From assembly GCA_963662155.1 (NCBI GenBank), contig OY759267.1, positions 39,432,939-39,496,938 on the forward strand: a stretch of DNA of 64,000 nucleotides. Reading direction: 5' to 3'. The translations under genes and the position numbers were made by a program. Source of the DNA: Lamellibrachia columna. Its lineage: Eukaryota > Annelida > Polychaeta > Sabellida > Siboglinidae. The notes under the pieces are model-generated. The model saw only the letters and a program-made list of their open reading frames with translations. It was not told the origin of the DNA and did not search any database. Positions 14,801 to 31,934 of the stretch are shown one piece after another (position 1 is the first letter of the stretch; the number at the start of each line of letters is the position of its first letter).

Positions 14801-15536
14801 ATATTGTTCATAATACACTAAAATTACTGTATTTTATTTCACAAACGTCAATTTATTTCATTTAAGGAAAAATCCCAAGATAAATCTTCGTCAGAAGAGG
14901 AATCGTCAGAAGAGGAATCAGATTCCGTAAGTAGTAATGGAAGGCAACATAAATAAATATGTTTGTTCAACAAGCATTGGCTGGTTTCATATGTGGCGGT
15001 TTCGATGACTGTACGTTGACAAAGGGGTACAAAAAACAAACTTGCCCGTGACATTAGAAATAACGACTTCAATTAGCACATTACAAACGTAAAAGGTCGT
15101 TATGTTTAAGTTTTGAGAACACTGTCACTTTGACACAATTATTGTGACCTTGACCTAATATACCTGCCACCTGCTGGCTGTCGAGCATCACGGTTAAGTT
15201 ACTGTTGACATAGAGAATGATATGTGTTACTTCGACCATGCACAACACTACATCTGACATTGGCTTAATAAATACAGGAATCGGAAGAAGAATCATCATC
15301 GGAAGACGACGACGACAAACAAGCGAAGAAGGTAATTTGACTTGATGCCATTGATTAAAGAGAAAGACTTGAAATGACTCTGTATAATGCGATAATAATT
15401 AATCGTGCTGAGTAAAATTCTGAAGCCACACAATACATTCCATAAATTTAGATTTATATCAAAAGTTCATTGCAACTTTATATATAAGGAGTAAAAACAG
15501 TGTTTTATTGTATGTGCATACTTATTCTTTCAGTGA
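418..15536 (+). CDS. Lys/Glu/Ser-rich modular acidic protein, 3' part of gene (about 20 internal exons plus terminal exon)
   Basis: Exons, each between a plausible AG and a GT: 418-588, 837-989, 1149-1301, 2337-2489, 3244-3324, 3758-3883, 4895-5008, 5870-5956 (weak acceptor), 7160-7246, 8076-8321, 8467-8595, 9157-9282 (GC donor), 9636-9737, 10520-10639, 10981-11085, 11551-11628, 12151-12243, 13548-13691, 14867-14926, 15278-15331. The terminal exon starts at 15534 with the TGA. Every internal exon is a multiple of three in phase 0, giving about 794 codons in view. The start lies upstream of the window. Most modules combine a Lys-rich stretch with a CK2-type acidic serine cluster (SSEEES, SDEE), as in Nopp140 or treacle, where modules also tend to match exons. 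I see no SRP40-type C-terminus, so that kinship is only compositional. A structural or nucleolar phosphoprotein is possible; the function is unknown. Confidence 0.8.
837..2489 (+). repeat. Three near-identical 153-bp exons (tandem exon amplification)
   Basis: Exons 837-989, 1149-1301 and 2337-2489 are each exactly 51 codons and differ by only a few substitutions. The acceptor context (TTGCCAG|AAGAAGGC) and the donor context (GTAWGRATTAAA) are also shared, so intron edges were copied with the exons. The 1,035-bp gap between the second and third copies holds no gene I can recognise. Confidence 0.85.
2580..3055 (+). mobile_element. Decayed CR1-like LINE fragment (3' part of ORF2)
   Basis: Broken frames match the C-terminal region of the CR1-like copy at 18-20.5 kb. 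Shared stretches include the segment around DMKVSEQCGIAAS and ...ELRDLSYE, then the RTRGHNxALVKEQC region. It lies in an intron of the Lys/Glu/Ser-rich gene, in sense orientation. No intact ORF remains. Confidence 0.75.
3896..4065. repeat. Alternating purine-pyrimidine block: (ACGC)n, GTGCGC palindromes, (TA)n
   Basis: It begins about 12 bp after the donor of exon 3758-3883. Tetranucleotide ACGC repeats lead into a short CACGCGTGTG-type self-complementary segment, then about 28 TA dinucleotides. Such tracts favour Z-DNA or cruciform structures. The ORFs across it are artefacts. Confidence 0.9.
4130..4640 (-). mobile_element. RTE-like LINE fragment (C-terminal ORF remnant)
   Basis: The reverse strand encodes the degenerate tail typical of RTE/CFDP2-type reverse transcriptases, including a TWTPEGKRKVGRP-like stretch near 4255-4290. 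Stops and frameshifts interrupt it. It sits in the intron between exons 3758-3883 and 4895-5008. Confidence 0.6.
4671..4823. repeat. (ACGC)n followed by (AC)n microsatellite
   Basis: About 29 ACGC tetranucleotides with occasional AAGC variants run directly into about 17 AC dinucleotides. The block ends about 70 bp before the exon beginning at 4895. All six frames are open through it, so the predicted ORFs are spurious. Confidence 0.95.
5009..5869. other. Intron of the acidic-protein gene; no recognised content
   Basis: A 151-codon reverse ORF (5050-5505) lacks any family motif, signal peptide or coding-like composition. I see no repeat array or transposon motif here. Confidence 0.5.
5965..6715. 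repeat. Minisatellite, ~68-bp unit, about 11-12 copies
   Basis: The unit starts TTAAACGTAGAAAGTGATG and ends ...TGTCCCGTGATTCCA, with internal variants (GCGCGTGGTGTAG or GCGCCTAGTGTAG). One short unit lies near 6380-6405. The array begins within about 10 bp of the donor of candidate exon 5870-5956. The last four or five units are the most similar to each other, suggesting recent expansion at that end. Confidence 0.9.
7466..7512. repeat. (GTGC)n microsatellite
   Basis: About 11 GTGC/GCGT tetranucleotides in the intron between exons 7160-7246 and 8076-8321. The rest of that intron (7513-8075) shows nothing I can name. Confidence 0.9.
8776..8858. repeat. (AT)n microsatellite
   Basis: About 41 AT dinucleotides in the intron after exon 8467-8595. 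It is followed near 9041-9085 by a short (TTGA)n/(TTCA)n tract. Confidence 0.95.
10178..10414. mobile_element. Small non-autonomous DNA transposon with 9-bp target duplication and internal CCCCTTAG array
   Basis: The 9-bp direct repeat ATTTTCAGT flanks both sides (10169-10177 and 10415-10423). The ends are imperfect inverted repeats: CAGGGCGTATTTGAGG on the left, and CCTAGATACGCCACT on the right (reverse complement AGTGGCGTATCTAGG). The interior is an imperfect array of CCCCTTAGCCTCCCCTTAG. There is no ORF. It lies in the intron between exons 9636-9737 and 10520-10639. The 8-9 bp duplication fits hAT or a related superfamily. Confidence 0.65.
11865..12125 (-). mobile_element. CR1-like LINE 3'-end fragment
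   Basis: The reverse complement matches the 3' end of the 18-20.5 kb element. It carries the last ORF2 codons, then a GTTGGACTCTCGATAAGC-like stretch, then the CTTGTTAAATC-type tail. It is antisense and ends about 25 bp before exon 12151-12243. Confidence 0.75.
12244..13547. other. Large intron of the acidic-protein gene; nothing recognised
   Basis: Short ORFs here have no domain, signal peptide or repeat. A few AT-rich stretches occur near 13190-13250. Confidence 0.5.
14290..14720 (-). mobile_element. LINE ORF2 C-terminal remnant
   Basis: Broken reverse-strand frames carry a CGYETCRITK-like segment near 14645-14690 and a GNRKPRRPRNSW-like segment near 14400-14430. Both are standard parts of endonuclease/reverse-transcriptase LINE tails. 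It is decayed and lies in the intron between exons 13548-13691 and 14867-14926. Confidence 0.6.
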
Positions 15537-15652
15537 TCAGAACTACAGCGGACGACCTTCAAAAATGTACCTTGACCTTCGACAAGAACGACCTTGACAA
15601 CGATGTTTGATGATTATTCCCAGTTGTTTACAGTGATTAAGAAATAATTATG

Positions 15653-15832
15653 CAGTGGACTCCGCTTAACAGAATCGTGGATAATATGATCAGCCGCTTA
15701 GTAGAATCAAACATATTGGCGGGGACGGAATCATTCCGTATTCCAGCAGTATTAAAATGCGCCGCTTAAGTGAATCAATCGCTTAATAGAATCAAATTGG
15801 CCCGAAGTAATTATATTAAGTGGAGTCCACTG
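15653..15832. mobile_element. 180-bp pogo/Tigger-like MITE
   Basis: The termini are inverted repeats: CAGTGGACTCCGCTTAA on the left, and TTAAGTGGAGTCCACTG on the right, 16 of 17 positions complementary. The sequence CAGTGGA...TTAA resembles pogo/Tigger termini. The right flank begins TA; the left flank reads TG, so the expected TA duplication is not clean. The interior repeats CCGCTTA..AGAATCAA about four times. It lies in the 3'-terminal exon of the acidic-protein gene, so it is probably part of that 3' UTR. Confidence 0.7.
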
Positions 15833-16442
15833 TATTGCAAAATGGCGGTGTAGTGTTGTTTGTATATTACGACGTTTATCTTCAATACGATCACATGTTT
15901 AGTGTAAAGTTATTCTTTATTACATGTACAGTACATTTAGTCTGGCTTCATGGGCGAACGCAATATCGCACGGAAATTCTGAATGCATAGTTACGACTCT
16001 ACTCGTAGAAACTTTAGCACTTATAGATGAAACTAGTAAATATATATAACTAAAGTAAAAAAATGGAAAATATGATTTAACTAAATCACGTTTGCTGCAA
16101 CCCGTCTAATACAAGTTTCCTCAAGTGACGTTGTGTAATATTCGTGCACTTTTCGTTTTGTCTTCACCGATATTTAACCTATGAGTTCTTTCTGATTACG
16201 AATGCCTGTACGAATACCTGTACAAATGCCTGTACGGTGTTAAGTATTCTCCCCACCGTGTTGGTTTGTATTTTTGCTGTGTTGAAACAACAACGGAATG
16301 TTGTGGTGCGATTGCACGATTTGATGGCCAGCCTATTCAATTTCGTCTTCATTTCAGTCTAGTTGTCATTTTCCATCCTTATATAATACCAATATATGAT
16401 ATGCATGTGTATGAAATTGCGCGTTGTTGATCGGTTTTGTGT

Positions 16443-16448
16443 AATAAA
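16443..16448 (+). terminator. Poly(A) signal AATAAA of the + strand acidic-protein gene
   Basis: This is a well-placed AATAAA about 900 bp after the TGA at 15534-15536. Assignment is by position only, and an earlier unlisted signal could be used. Confidence 0.5.
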
Positions 16449-16480
16449 CGCCTGGCGATGCTTTTGTAAGTTCTCGCTTT

Positions 16481-16486
16481 TTTATT
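16481..16486 (-). terminator. Poly(A) signal AATAAA of LRRC23
   Basis: The reverse complement of TTTATT lies 87 bp downstream of the LRRC23 stop. It is 32 bp from the opposing AATAAA at 16443, so the two mRNAs would end within the same few tens of bases. Confidence 0.6.
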
Positions 16487-16572
16487 GTTCGTAAAAACGC
16501 CAACAATGGCTTTTTCCGGGAATACAAAGAAGATATGATTTATCCGTGCGGTGATATGTGAGTTGGTGACCG

Positions 16573-24170
<7,598 letters not shown>

Positions 24171-24894
24171 GCTGACCACTAGTGACGGCTAATACAGCGC
24201 TGCACACTTGACCCACTGCTCACTCGTGGCGCCCGCCGTCACAACTGGCGCGTGTCGTTTGTCGTCGTTCTCATTATGGCGCCGTCTTCGAGTCGATGAA
24301 ATTCATTGCAAAGTCAACAAGAGCTCGCCGCAAACAGTATACATCAGCACGTACACCTGTGTAAAAAGTAATATCCCGCCTCGCCAGCGAGCTTCGTGGG
24401 AGTTAATACCTGTCGGCCCGAAATTGATGGACGCCATTATACATGATCACGAATCGGTTATGGTTCACTGTGTGAAATACTGGAGTATAATACGTGCAAG
24501 TGTTTGCCTGCCACGAGGTACGCTCACATTCGTTATTGATGATCGACAAACTATGCATAGTTGACATCCAATGCTGATTACTCGGGCAACGGAGAAAAGC
24601 GGCAGACCGGGCTTGTGTTGAATAGTTTGATGTTTCTTTCCAGTAAATCATGTACCGTTTAAATCAGGGTAAATGAGTTGCTACACTGTGGGCGTGGTGT
24701 AGTCTAAGATGGCGGGTTGCATGAGAAAACATCTCAATGTTACATCGCGTTTGCTCCGAAATTCTTCACAGAACAATTGATTTGATGTCAAATCATCGGT
24801 CGGCGCGTAGTTGGGTAGGCCACACTCACTAGGTGGCGTGCCAGCTTTTTAACTGTTCTGTGGTAACGGTAGCGGAAGCAGTGGTCGTAGCGCA

Positions 24895-24930
<36 letters not shown>

Positions 24931-27174
24931 AATACTACTGCTAATAATTATTAATAATACAAATAATAATAATCAAAATAATAATAACAATCATACTAAT
25001 AATAATACTAATAACAATGTTGATGATGATTTTCCCTATGCACATGCAAGTTACATTTATGTTAATTACAAACCATTAAAAATGTATTAATTAATTACAA
25101 TCCATATGAGGAAAATAGTATTTCAATATATTGAAGATATCTACAATTTATCGGTTCTTGGACAGTAAAAACATAGTGACGTCGAATATAAAAAAATGTA
25201 CCTAAGCATCAGTATTACTAATCAGACAATATTGTTTACTAAAACATGGAATCTAGATTCGTGTTTCTTCGTGTTCTGATTTTGTACTGATCATCTTTGT
25301 TCCCACGTAAATTGCATACATGTTTTGTTTTGACCGTTTTTGCAACTAGTCGATGTTTATCTGGTTTCACTAAATCATTGTTCAAAGGTCGTATAGTTTA
25401 TTCCTCGATACACGGGGAATATACAGTATTATAAAGAAAGAAAGATGTTCTTATATGTTTAATGGATCCGTCGCATTTTCCATTATATTGCCAATTTGAC
25501 GTGATAAATCCTACCAGGCATCCTGATATGTGTCCCATTGGTAAATATGAATAAAGTAAGGGGTGTGTTTTGGTGTGTAGGGAGGCCTCCCAACAGTCAA
25601 TGCTTGCAGCATATTTGTACAAAGCTGTAGTTGGACGCGAGAACGTGAACGTCTGCACGAGCCTCTTCAAACTGCTTCCTCAAGTGATTTAACCTATAGC
25701 AAATCCAGTCCATCGGTGTCCATATGTGTAGTGTGTGAATAGTATATGTAACATCCGCAGTTGATTTAATAAAAAATGCTTATTTTTGTCCAAATCATCG
25801 AAAGAATTTACTTTAGTCGTTATATCTGGTAAGGTTCAAAATAGTGGATATCCAAAATGATAAACACTTTGTGGGACAATGCTGATCATGGGCATGACCT
25901 CCATTCTCTCGCCGATCACATAACAAAGTTATGAAATTTCACCAAGGACAAAAATCGTGATTTTTCAGCATTTCGATTTTCACCTCAGTTAATGCTTGAA
26001 CAAACATGAACTAATTTAATAGTTTGTCTGATGATTTCACAAAAGAAATACATACAAAAGTTGCACAAACGAGCTAGCATGTTGCAGTGGTTTTTCGCAA
26101 AATTAATTTGAAATGAGACAAGCGAAACAATCGAATTGATTAAGCACCTTTCCGTGAAAGACCCTCGAAGGGGTCGAGTGTGATAATCACCCGAGTGTGT
26201 AGAGTGATACTTCAAATATGCCGGAATAAATGTCCCAGATTGTAATGTGAACACAGGTGGAGGGTCCCACAGTGCACTGTGTGAAATATATGTCGAAGAC
26301 CTGCTCGAGAACTCGTGTGTAAACACTCTACACAATGGTTGTTGATCCTCGGTCGGCCTCACACCGGGCTAAACGGTGCCTGTGTATCATCTTGCATAAC
26401 GTAAATGGGGCTATAATGCAATTTATTGTTCTTGTTTTTATGATAAGGTGCCAAATGGTGGTGTCAAGCGAAGAACTAATAAGGATAACCAATTACACCA
26501 AATAAGTGAAGTTATCAGAAGAGAAACTGGAGACTGAGCAGTGATACGCCGCGTCAAACAAAGACAACATCATAGAGATTGCTCTAACATTGAAACCAGA
26601 GAGACAAAACTTTGACGAGTTTGTCGACGCAACTGGGAGACACCAAGGACGCCGACTTTTTTTTAAAAACAAATACCTATTTAAAAATCTTTTAATATCT
26701 TCCTATGACGATTAAAAGTTATCATATACGTTCTTATATAGCGCGGTATTTAGTGCTTAGGGAAGCTCGAAGTGTGTTACACTACAGCCAAGGCAGACCT
26801 ATATACTGCGTGAATTGGGGCAACTTGGAGTGGACGAGATTGTCTAAGCTTCGCATGACAGCAAGATGATTCGAAACATATTTCTCTGGATTGACAATCC
26901 AATGAATCAACCTGCTTTATGTGAAAGACTTGGACAACAACATCTATCTCATTCAAACTATTTTAGTGCATCCAGGGATTACACTTACAATTTTAATAAT
27001 TACTTTTCTGTGATATGTAATGTGTGCATTAAATGGATGTTAGTTTAGTTCGCTTTGTAACAATGTAGTATGCATAAGTCAGGTTCGATGTCTAACGGTA
27101 ATTTTTAAATGTGACACCGTCTTATTGAGTTTGTTTTACAGAGTATCAAGTAATCAGTGACAAATGCGTGTCCT
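24171..27174. other. Intergenic region upstream of LRRC23; contains (GGC)12
   Basis: No supported gene. (GGC)12 lies at 24895-24930, followed by an (AAT)n-rich tract to about 25010. The LRRC23 promoter should lie in the first few hundred bases but I see no clear TATA box. Reverse ORFs at 25398-25670 and 25985-26362 have no recognisable features. Confidence 0.6.
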
Positions 27175-27475
27175 TGCTAACTTTACAAGATTTGACAAGA
27201 TTGCCATCTAAGGCAAGAGGCCCAGATGGCAAGTGGACAAATAATTAATTAGCTTATCGAGAGTCCAACAATTTTCCATCTATGTGTAACCCGTCCTTCT
27301 CAGATGTTTGTCAATTCTGTGTTTAGAAATATTCACGCTGCTAGCATTTACACAATCTGTAGATAATTTGTTTCATTTATTTATTGTCCTCTGTGAGAAT
27401 GAGTACTTTCTGCAATCCAATAAACACAGATCCTTCACTAATGTCACTTTGTGTCCTCTTTGAGGCCGACATACA
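27175..27475 (-). mobile_element. CR1-like LINE 3'-end fragment
   Basis: The reverse complement carries the ORF2 end (...DCRKYSFSQRTI-like and ...CVNASSVNIS-like), then GTTGGACTCTCGATAAGC, CACTTGCCATCTGG and the CAATCTTGTCAAATCTTG tail. It belongs to the same family as the 18-20.5 kb element. It may supply AATAAA-like motifs (27376-27385, reverse strand) downstream of the neighbouring small gene. Confidence 0.8.
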
Positions 27476-27865
27476 CAGAACCAATGCAAAGTCCTAGGAA
27501 TAGGAGTATACGAATATATTTTCATTTGGCGAGCGAACGTTGCCACAATACCGCACTTGTGACGTAGTGTTATCTAACAGTATGGCGCGGCCCACGAAAT
27601 TAAGATGTGTGTTCAACAAGGTTTTCCTAGTAAGTCACTGGCGTGATATTCTTAATTGTAGTTACAAATGGTTGTTTTAGTAACTCTTATAGCTGCATAG
27701 GCCGAAAACCATGACTTTTGTTTCGCTTAAAAAAATTCAATTTGGTTTACTCTTAACCTCCTAGTCCACATTATTTTAGGCGTTCTTCATAACTAATGTT
27801 TCTCAATCATGGAACTGATATATCTCAATTCTTGTCGCAGGTGTACATCAAAAACATTGATCTGT

Positions 27866-28305
27866 CTACCATCTGGGACAGTGTGTTCTGGTACATTTGC
27901 TCAGACACCGTTGATAGCAAACTATACACTGGAAATGTTTCTTGGGCATGTCTTTGAATAGCTGTTGACAGCTGTCCAAGTCTTTCTTACATTGTTCGGT
28001 GCATGCTGTGTAGCTCGGGTTTTTGGCCGCCATTAGTCCCGGAACAACTATCAACAGTGACAGGAACAAATGCTGAAAACATAAATAATTCCATTAACTC
28101 AGTAACAAACAACAAAAACATAAACATCCATCTTTTTGTGGTTCGAGGAAAGCGCCTACATGCCAAGATAATACCACTGGTAGAACCAACATATTTACAA
28201 CAATTTCAGTGCAATTATAACACTTAGATACTGCGAAAAACAAGTGTTAATCAATTACAAAGAAATATTATTAGGCGACATGCAACTTACCATGACCAAC
28301 ATCAT
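27866..28305 (-). CDS. Small secreted cysteine-rich peptide, two coding exons
   Basis: Coding exon 1 is 28305-28291 (five codons, MMLVM) with donor GTAAGT. Exon 2 is 28072-27866 after acceptor TTTTCAG and ends in TAG. The product is 73 residues: a hydrophobic signal peptide (residues 1-20, ...LFLSLLIVVPGLMA), then a mature part of about 53 residues with eight cysteines spaced C-x3-C-x6-C-x13-C-x2-C-x3-C-x3-C-x4-C. The 218-bp intron falls inside the signal peptide. A second acceptor (TTTTGTTTTAG) 33 bp before the ATG suggests an upstream non-coding exon. I do not recognise the family. Eight cysteines imply four disulphides, as in many defence, venom or signalling peptides, but nothing here assigns a role. 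Confidence 0.72.
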
Positions 28306-28394
28306 TTCGAGCTTAGGCTTTTTATTGTCTCAATCTAAAACAAAATTAATACAGGACATAAAGTAGGATAAGGCATGAAGCCCGGTTTGCGGGC

Positions 28395-28604
28395 TTAACG
28401 TCCAGCCTATATCTTAACGTCCAGCCTATATTTTAACGTCCAGCCTATATCTTAATGTCCAGCCTATATCTTAACGTCCAGCCTATATCTTAATGTCCAG
28501 CCTATATCTTAACGTCAACTATCTATCTTAACGTCCAGCCAATATCTTAACGTCCAGCCTACATCTTAACGTTCAGCTTATATCTTAACGTTCAGCCTAC
28601 ATCC
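28395..28604. repeat. Minisatellite, 19-bp unit, 11 copies
   Basis: The unit is TTAACGTCCAGCCTATATC with a few variants (TTAATGTCC, TTAACGTTCAGC). It starts about 90 bp upstream of the first coding exon of the cysteine-rich peptide gene. It could lie in that gene's first intron or promoter. Confidence 0.93.
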
Positions 28605-29532
28605 AGCAACACTACTCGAAAATATTAATAACTTCGAGATTGCCAGATGTCATCATGCCCACCTCATTATATGTCACCTGATTACAGTAGGTTTACGGTT
28701 GCAGCAGAAATAAAACTGACGGTAAGCTCTCCACATTACAATATGTCCTTACATAAGTCGGATTGTGTACATCAACCATTCACATGAAACAGAGGCAAAG
28801 AAGTTAATATATAGTACAGGCAAATATAATTATAATAGTGGTATAAAAATCGGTCTACACTGAGAATAATATTCAAATTAAGAAATGATAATATTGCAAA
28901 ATGCCCAATTCTGGGCGTTTCTCACAACACTCATATTTGGGACTTTCGCTAAAATGTCTACCATGTTTTTAGAGACTATGTACACGGAATGGAATATACC
29001 CAAAACAAGGAACTATATTATAAATAACACATGCATGATACAGAAATCCAAAGGATTTTTCCAGCAGCATTCCGTCCTCCCCTTCGTAGTGTTCCCCACT
29101 TACCCGAGGACGTATGTCTTCATGTGTCTTCATGTGTCTTCATGTGTCTTCATGTGTGTCCACACTTGGAGCAGGGCGCCTTTTATACCGTTGTGCGTCG
29201 GCGTTACCAAATCTATTGATAGAATTGTGCACGTGATGCGGTCGTGACAACTGAAATAGTGAACGTGATACGGGCATGGCAATTGAGGAGCTCACTCGTA
29301 AGTGCCGCTAGACTCTAAGCCTACTTGTGAACGACGCCGGCTTTTTTCTTCGAGTTAACTGTACGTCAAGTCACTTTTGGTTCATTACACTGAGTAAACA
29401 TTCAGACGTCGAGAACATGATTCTGATTGTCAACCGGTTGGGTATAGATCTATCTCTCCGTATTTCTGACAAGCGAAAAGGTCATTAATTGGTTTTAGAT
29501 GGACGCGTTCTTCTCTCTATCTCACAAACGCA

Positions 29533-29544
29533 CGCACGCACGCG

Positions 29545-29613
<69 letters not shown>
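29533..29613. repeat. (CG)n/(CA)n microsatellite
   Basis: ACGC tetranucleotides run into a short CG tract and then about 30 CA dinucleotides. The flanks (28605-29532 and 29614-30950) show no supported gene. A frame at 30330-30599 is open but unrecognised. Confidence 0.95.
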
Positions 29614-29618
<5 letters not shown>

Positions 29619-30949
29619 AACGGCCACCAATTGCATAAAGGGATAACGATAACAATACAAGTTGACGTACTCGATTGCTTTGTTTTTTACACACACTGAT
29701 TGAGAACAACACAAGGATTTGACAACTTATTTTAACATCATCCCGTTATCGATATAAAATATAAGACAGGTCTACTGCGTGAAGAGGTATGCAAGAAAGG
29801 CTAAGGTTGTGCGCACGTGCTGACAGTGGCACCGACGAATGGGATCTATAAAATTTGTCGTGTTTCCATTGAACATTTCAGCACAAAGCGGCAATGTCGG
29901 CATGCAACTCGCTTCTTGTCGGCATCCCCTTCATCTGTATGTACCCGAAGACCTTCCACACAGCTGCCTTCGCAGCTTTGTTCGTAACAATCGTCATCGA
30001 GTGCTTGGACCAGGAGGGAATTGCTTAAGGAGGACGATGCAAACATGTCAACTCTTCGTCATTCGAACGGAGTCTTCGTCATTTTGACATAGCTAAAAAT
30101 CTTCGTCCCGGATATTGAAATCTCCTTCATTTGATGTTAATTGGAAAAAAAATTAGGTTTATTACTTGTGAATCATGCTTACCCATAAGGCGGAATATTG
30201 TCGGTCGCAAGACAATGTCACAAAAAGTGGTAGACAGAAAACAAATTGCACAAAGATGCAACTGCTGCGAAGCGATGAAGTCGCTGAAAAGCTTCTTGAA
30301 CTCCACGACACCGCTGAACTCATCGCACAGTGGCACTAGATTGGAAGTATATGATAGATAACGGGAAGATACGCCAGCAATTGACAAAATGGGATTACGA
30401 TCAGCTGAATCCCTGCCAGCAGGGCCTGACCAACCACGACTCTACAAAACCGTCGTCGAAGCGGGGTCAGCAAAGACAACCACGAGAAAGTGATTGCAGG
30501 GAACTTCAAACAACGTCACACCTCCTCTGCTACCAACGAATGAACGATCCGTGCACATTGGAAGACTTAGCCGCCGTCACATCGTTCGATGACATATAAT
30601 CGTCCAGGTACCTGGAGCAGGCAGTTAGTGTTCCAGTTGATCCAGGAAACCCACCAAACAATGTCGATCGTACCAGTCGCATTTTAGGATAGTTGAAAGG
30701 AATCACCAGCTGGACGAACTGGCCTGGAAGAATTCTAGAAGTAAATAGGTTTAAGCACTTTGTGGACTTTGCCGTAGCGATTTCGGAAGTAGTTCAGGTA
30801 CAATTTACTCGCGGCTTACAATATAATTACAGTAGCCAACTTGGACACTCTCCAAAGACTGGGCAGTGATCATCGCTATCGACTACGACCGTGTCTCTGC
30901 AAACAAAAGCTGCAAATAAGCGAACAATATTCCCGTGACACAAGTTACG

Positions 30950-31560
30950 GCTTACGGATCCCTTGGGCGTCATGTGTCGCATAGGGCAAGTACAAGAGTC
31001 CGCCATTCCGCCCTGTCGGCCGCCCTCTGTGCCGCCTCGGCCCATGATTTCCACCCTAACGCATCTCGTTCTTTTTCCACCAATCGCCGCCACGCCTCTT
31101 TTGGTCTTCCGGGTGATCTCTTTCCCACAGGTGTCCAATTCATCACTATACGGCAGTCATTTGTATTCTCAAACCGAAGGATATAGCCAATAAAACACCA
31201 TCGTCTAGCCTTGATGATGTCTGTTATCCTGCTTATTTCTACCTCTTCATACAGTTTTTCATTTGAAATTGTTCTTGGCCAGAATATACGTAGAATTCGA
31301 CGCAAACATCTATTGTGAAATGTATTGAGCCTTTGTCCATCATTTTGGTTTACCTTCCAGCATTCTGCTCCGTATAGTAGAACCGACATCACATTGCTCT
31401 TGTAGATTCTGAGTTTCGTTTTCCTTCTGTATTGCCTTGATGCCCACACTTTCCTCAGTTTTAATAGGCTGCTCTCGCTTTCTTTAGGCGTGCACTTATA
31501 TCTTTTGTTGAACCTTTGTCTGCATCCATAACTGAGCCTAGATAAGTGAAACTATCAACA
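30950..31560 (-). mobile_element. RTE-like LINE fragment (ORF2 C-terminus)
   Basis: A reverse ORF (31449-30970) reads through VLLYGAECWKVNQ, CLRRILRIFWPRTISNE, RRWCFIGYILR and PVGKRSPGRPKEAWRRLVE. This is the standard C-terminal third of RTE-type endonuclease/reverse-transcriptase proteins. It is truncated at its 5' side: no RT palm is seen upstream. Confidence 0.85.
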
Positions 31561-31934
31561 GTTTCTACATCGTCTATGTCTTGTGACACAAGTAAACTTG
31601 CGGAATTGTTTTGCCAACTATCGTTACTATCGATGCCGGTATTCGTTGTACTATCAACGATGACTATCGATAGTTAAATTTGCTGTGTATAGTATTGCAT
31701 TCAATTACAGCTTAACCAGCCATAAAATATGGTAAGACGCCCTAGTTCATTGTCACTTCACCTAATTATTAAGCATCATAAGTTGTTTTACGATAGTCTT
31801 GCTCCAGGTGGTTACCGCGGTATGATAAGTAATTTATACGTAGTAGACTAGTTGTAAATTATTTATAACTACTGCGTATAATATTGCATAACTTAAACTA
31901 GCCAAACCAAATTTCGGAATATTTACCTTGATCC

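Noticed and set aside
29839..30600. Open + strand frames at 29839-30087, 30131-30361 and 30330-30599 as a possible gene
   Set aside because: Frames are short and do not link by splice sites in phase. No domain, signal peptide or repeat is recognisable. A degraded gene cannot be excluded.
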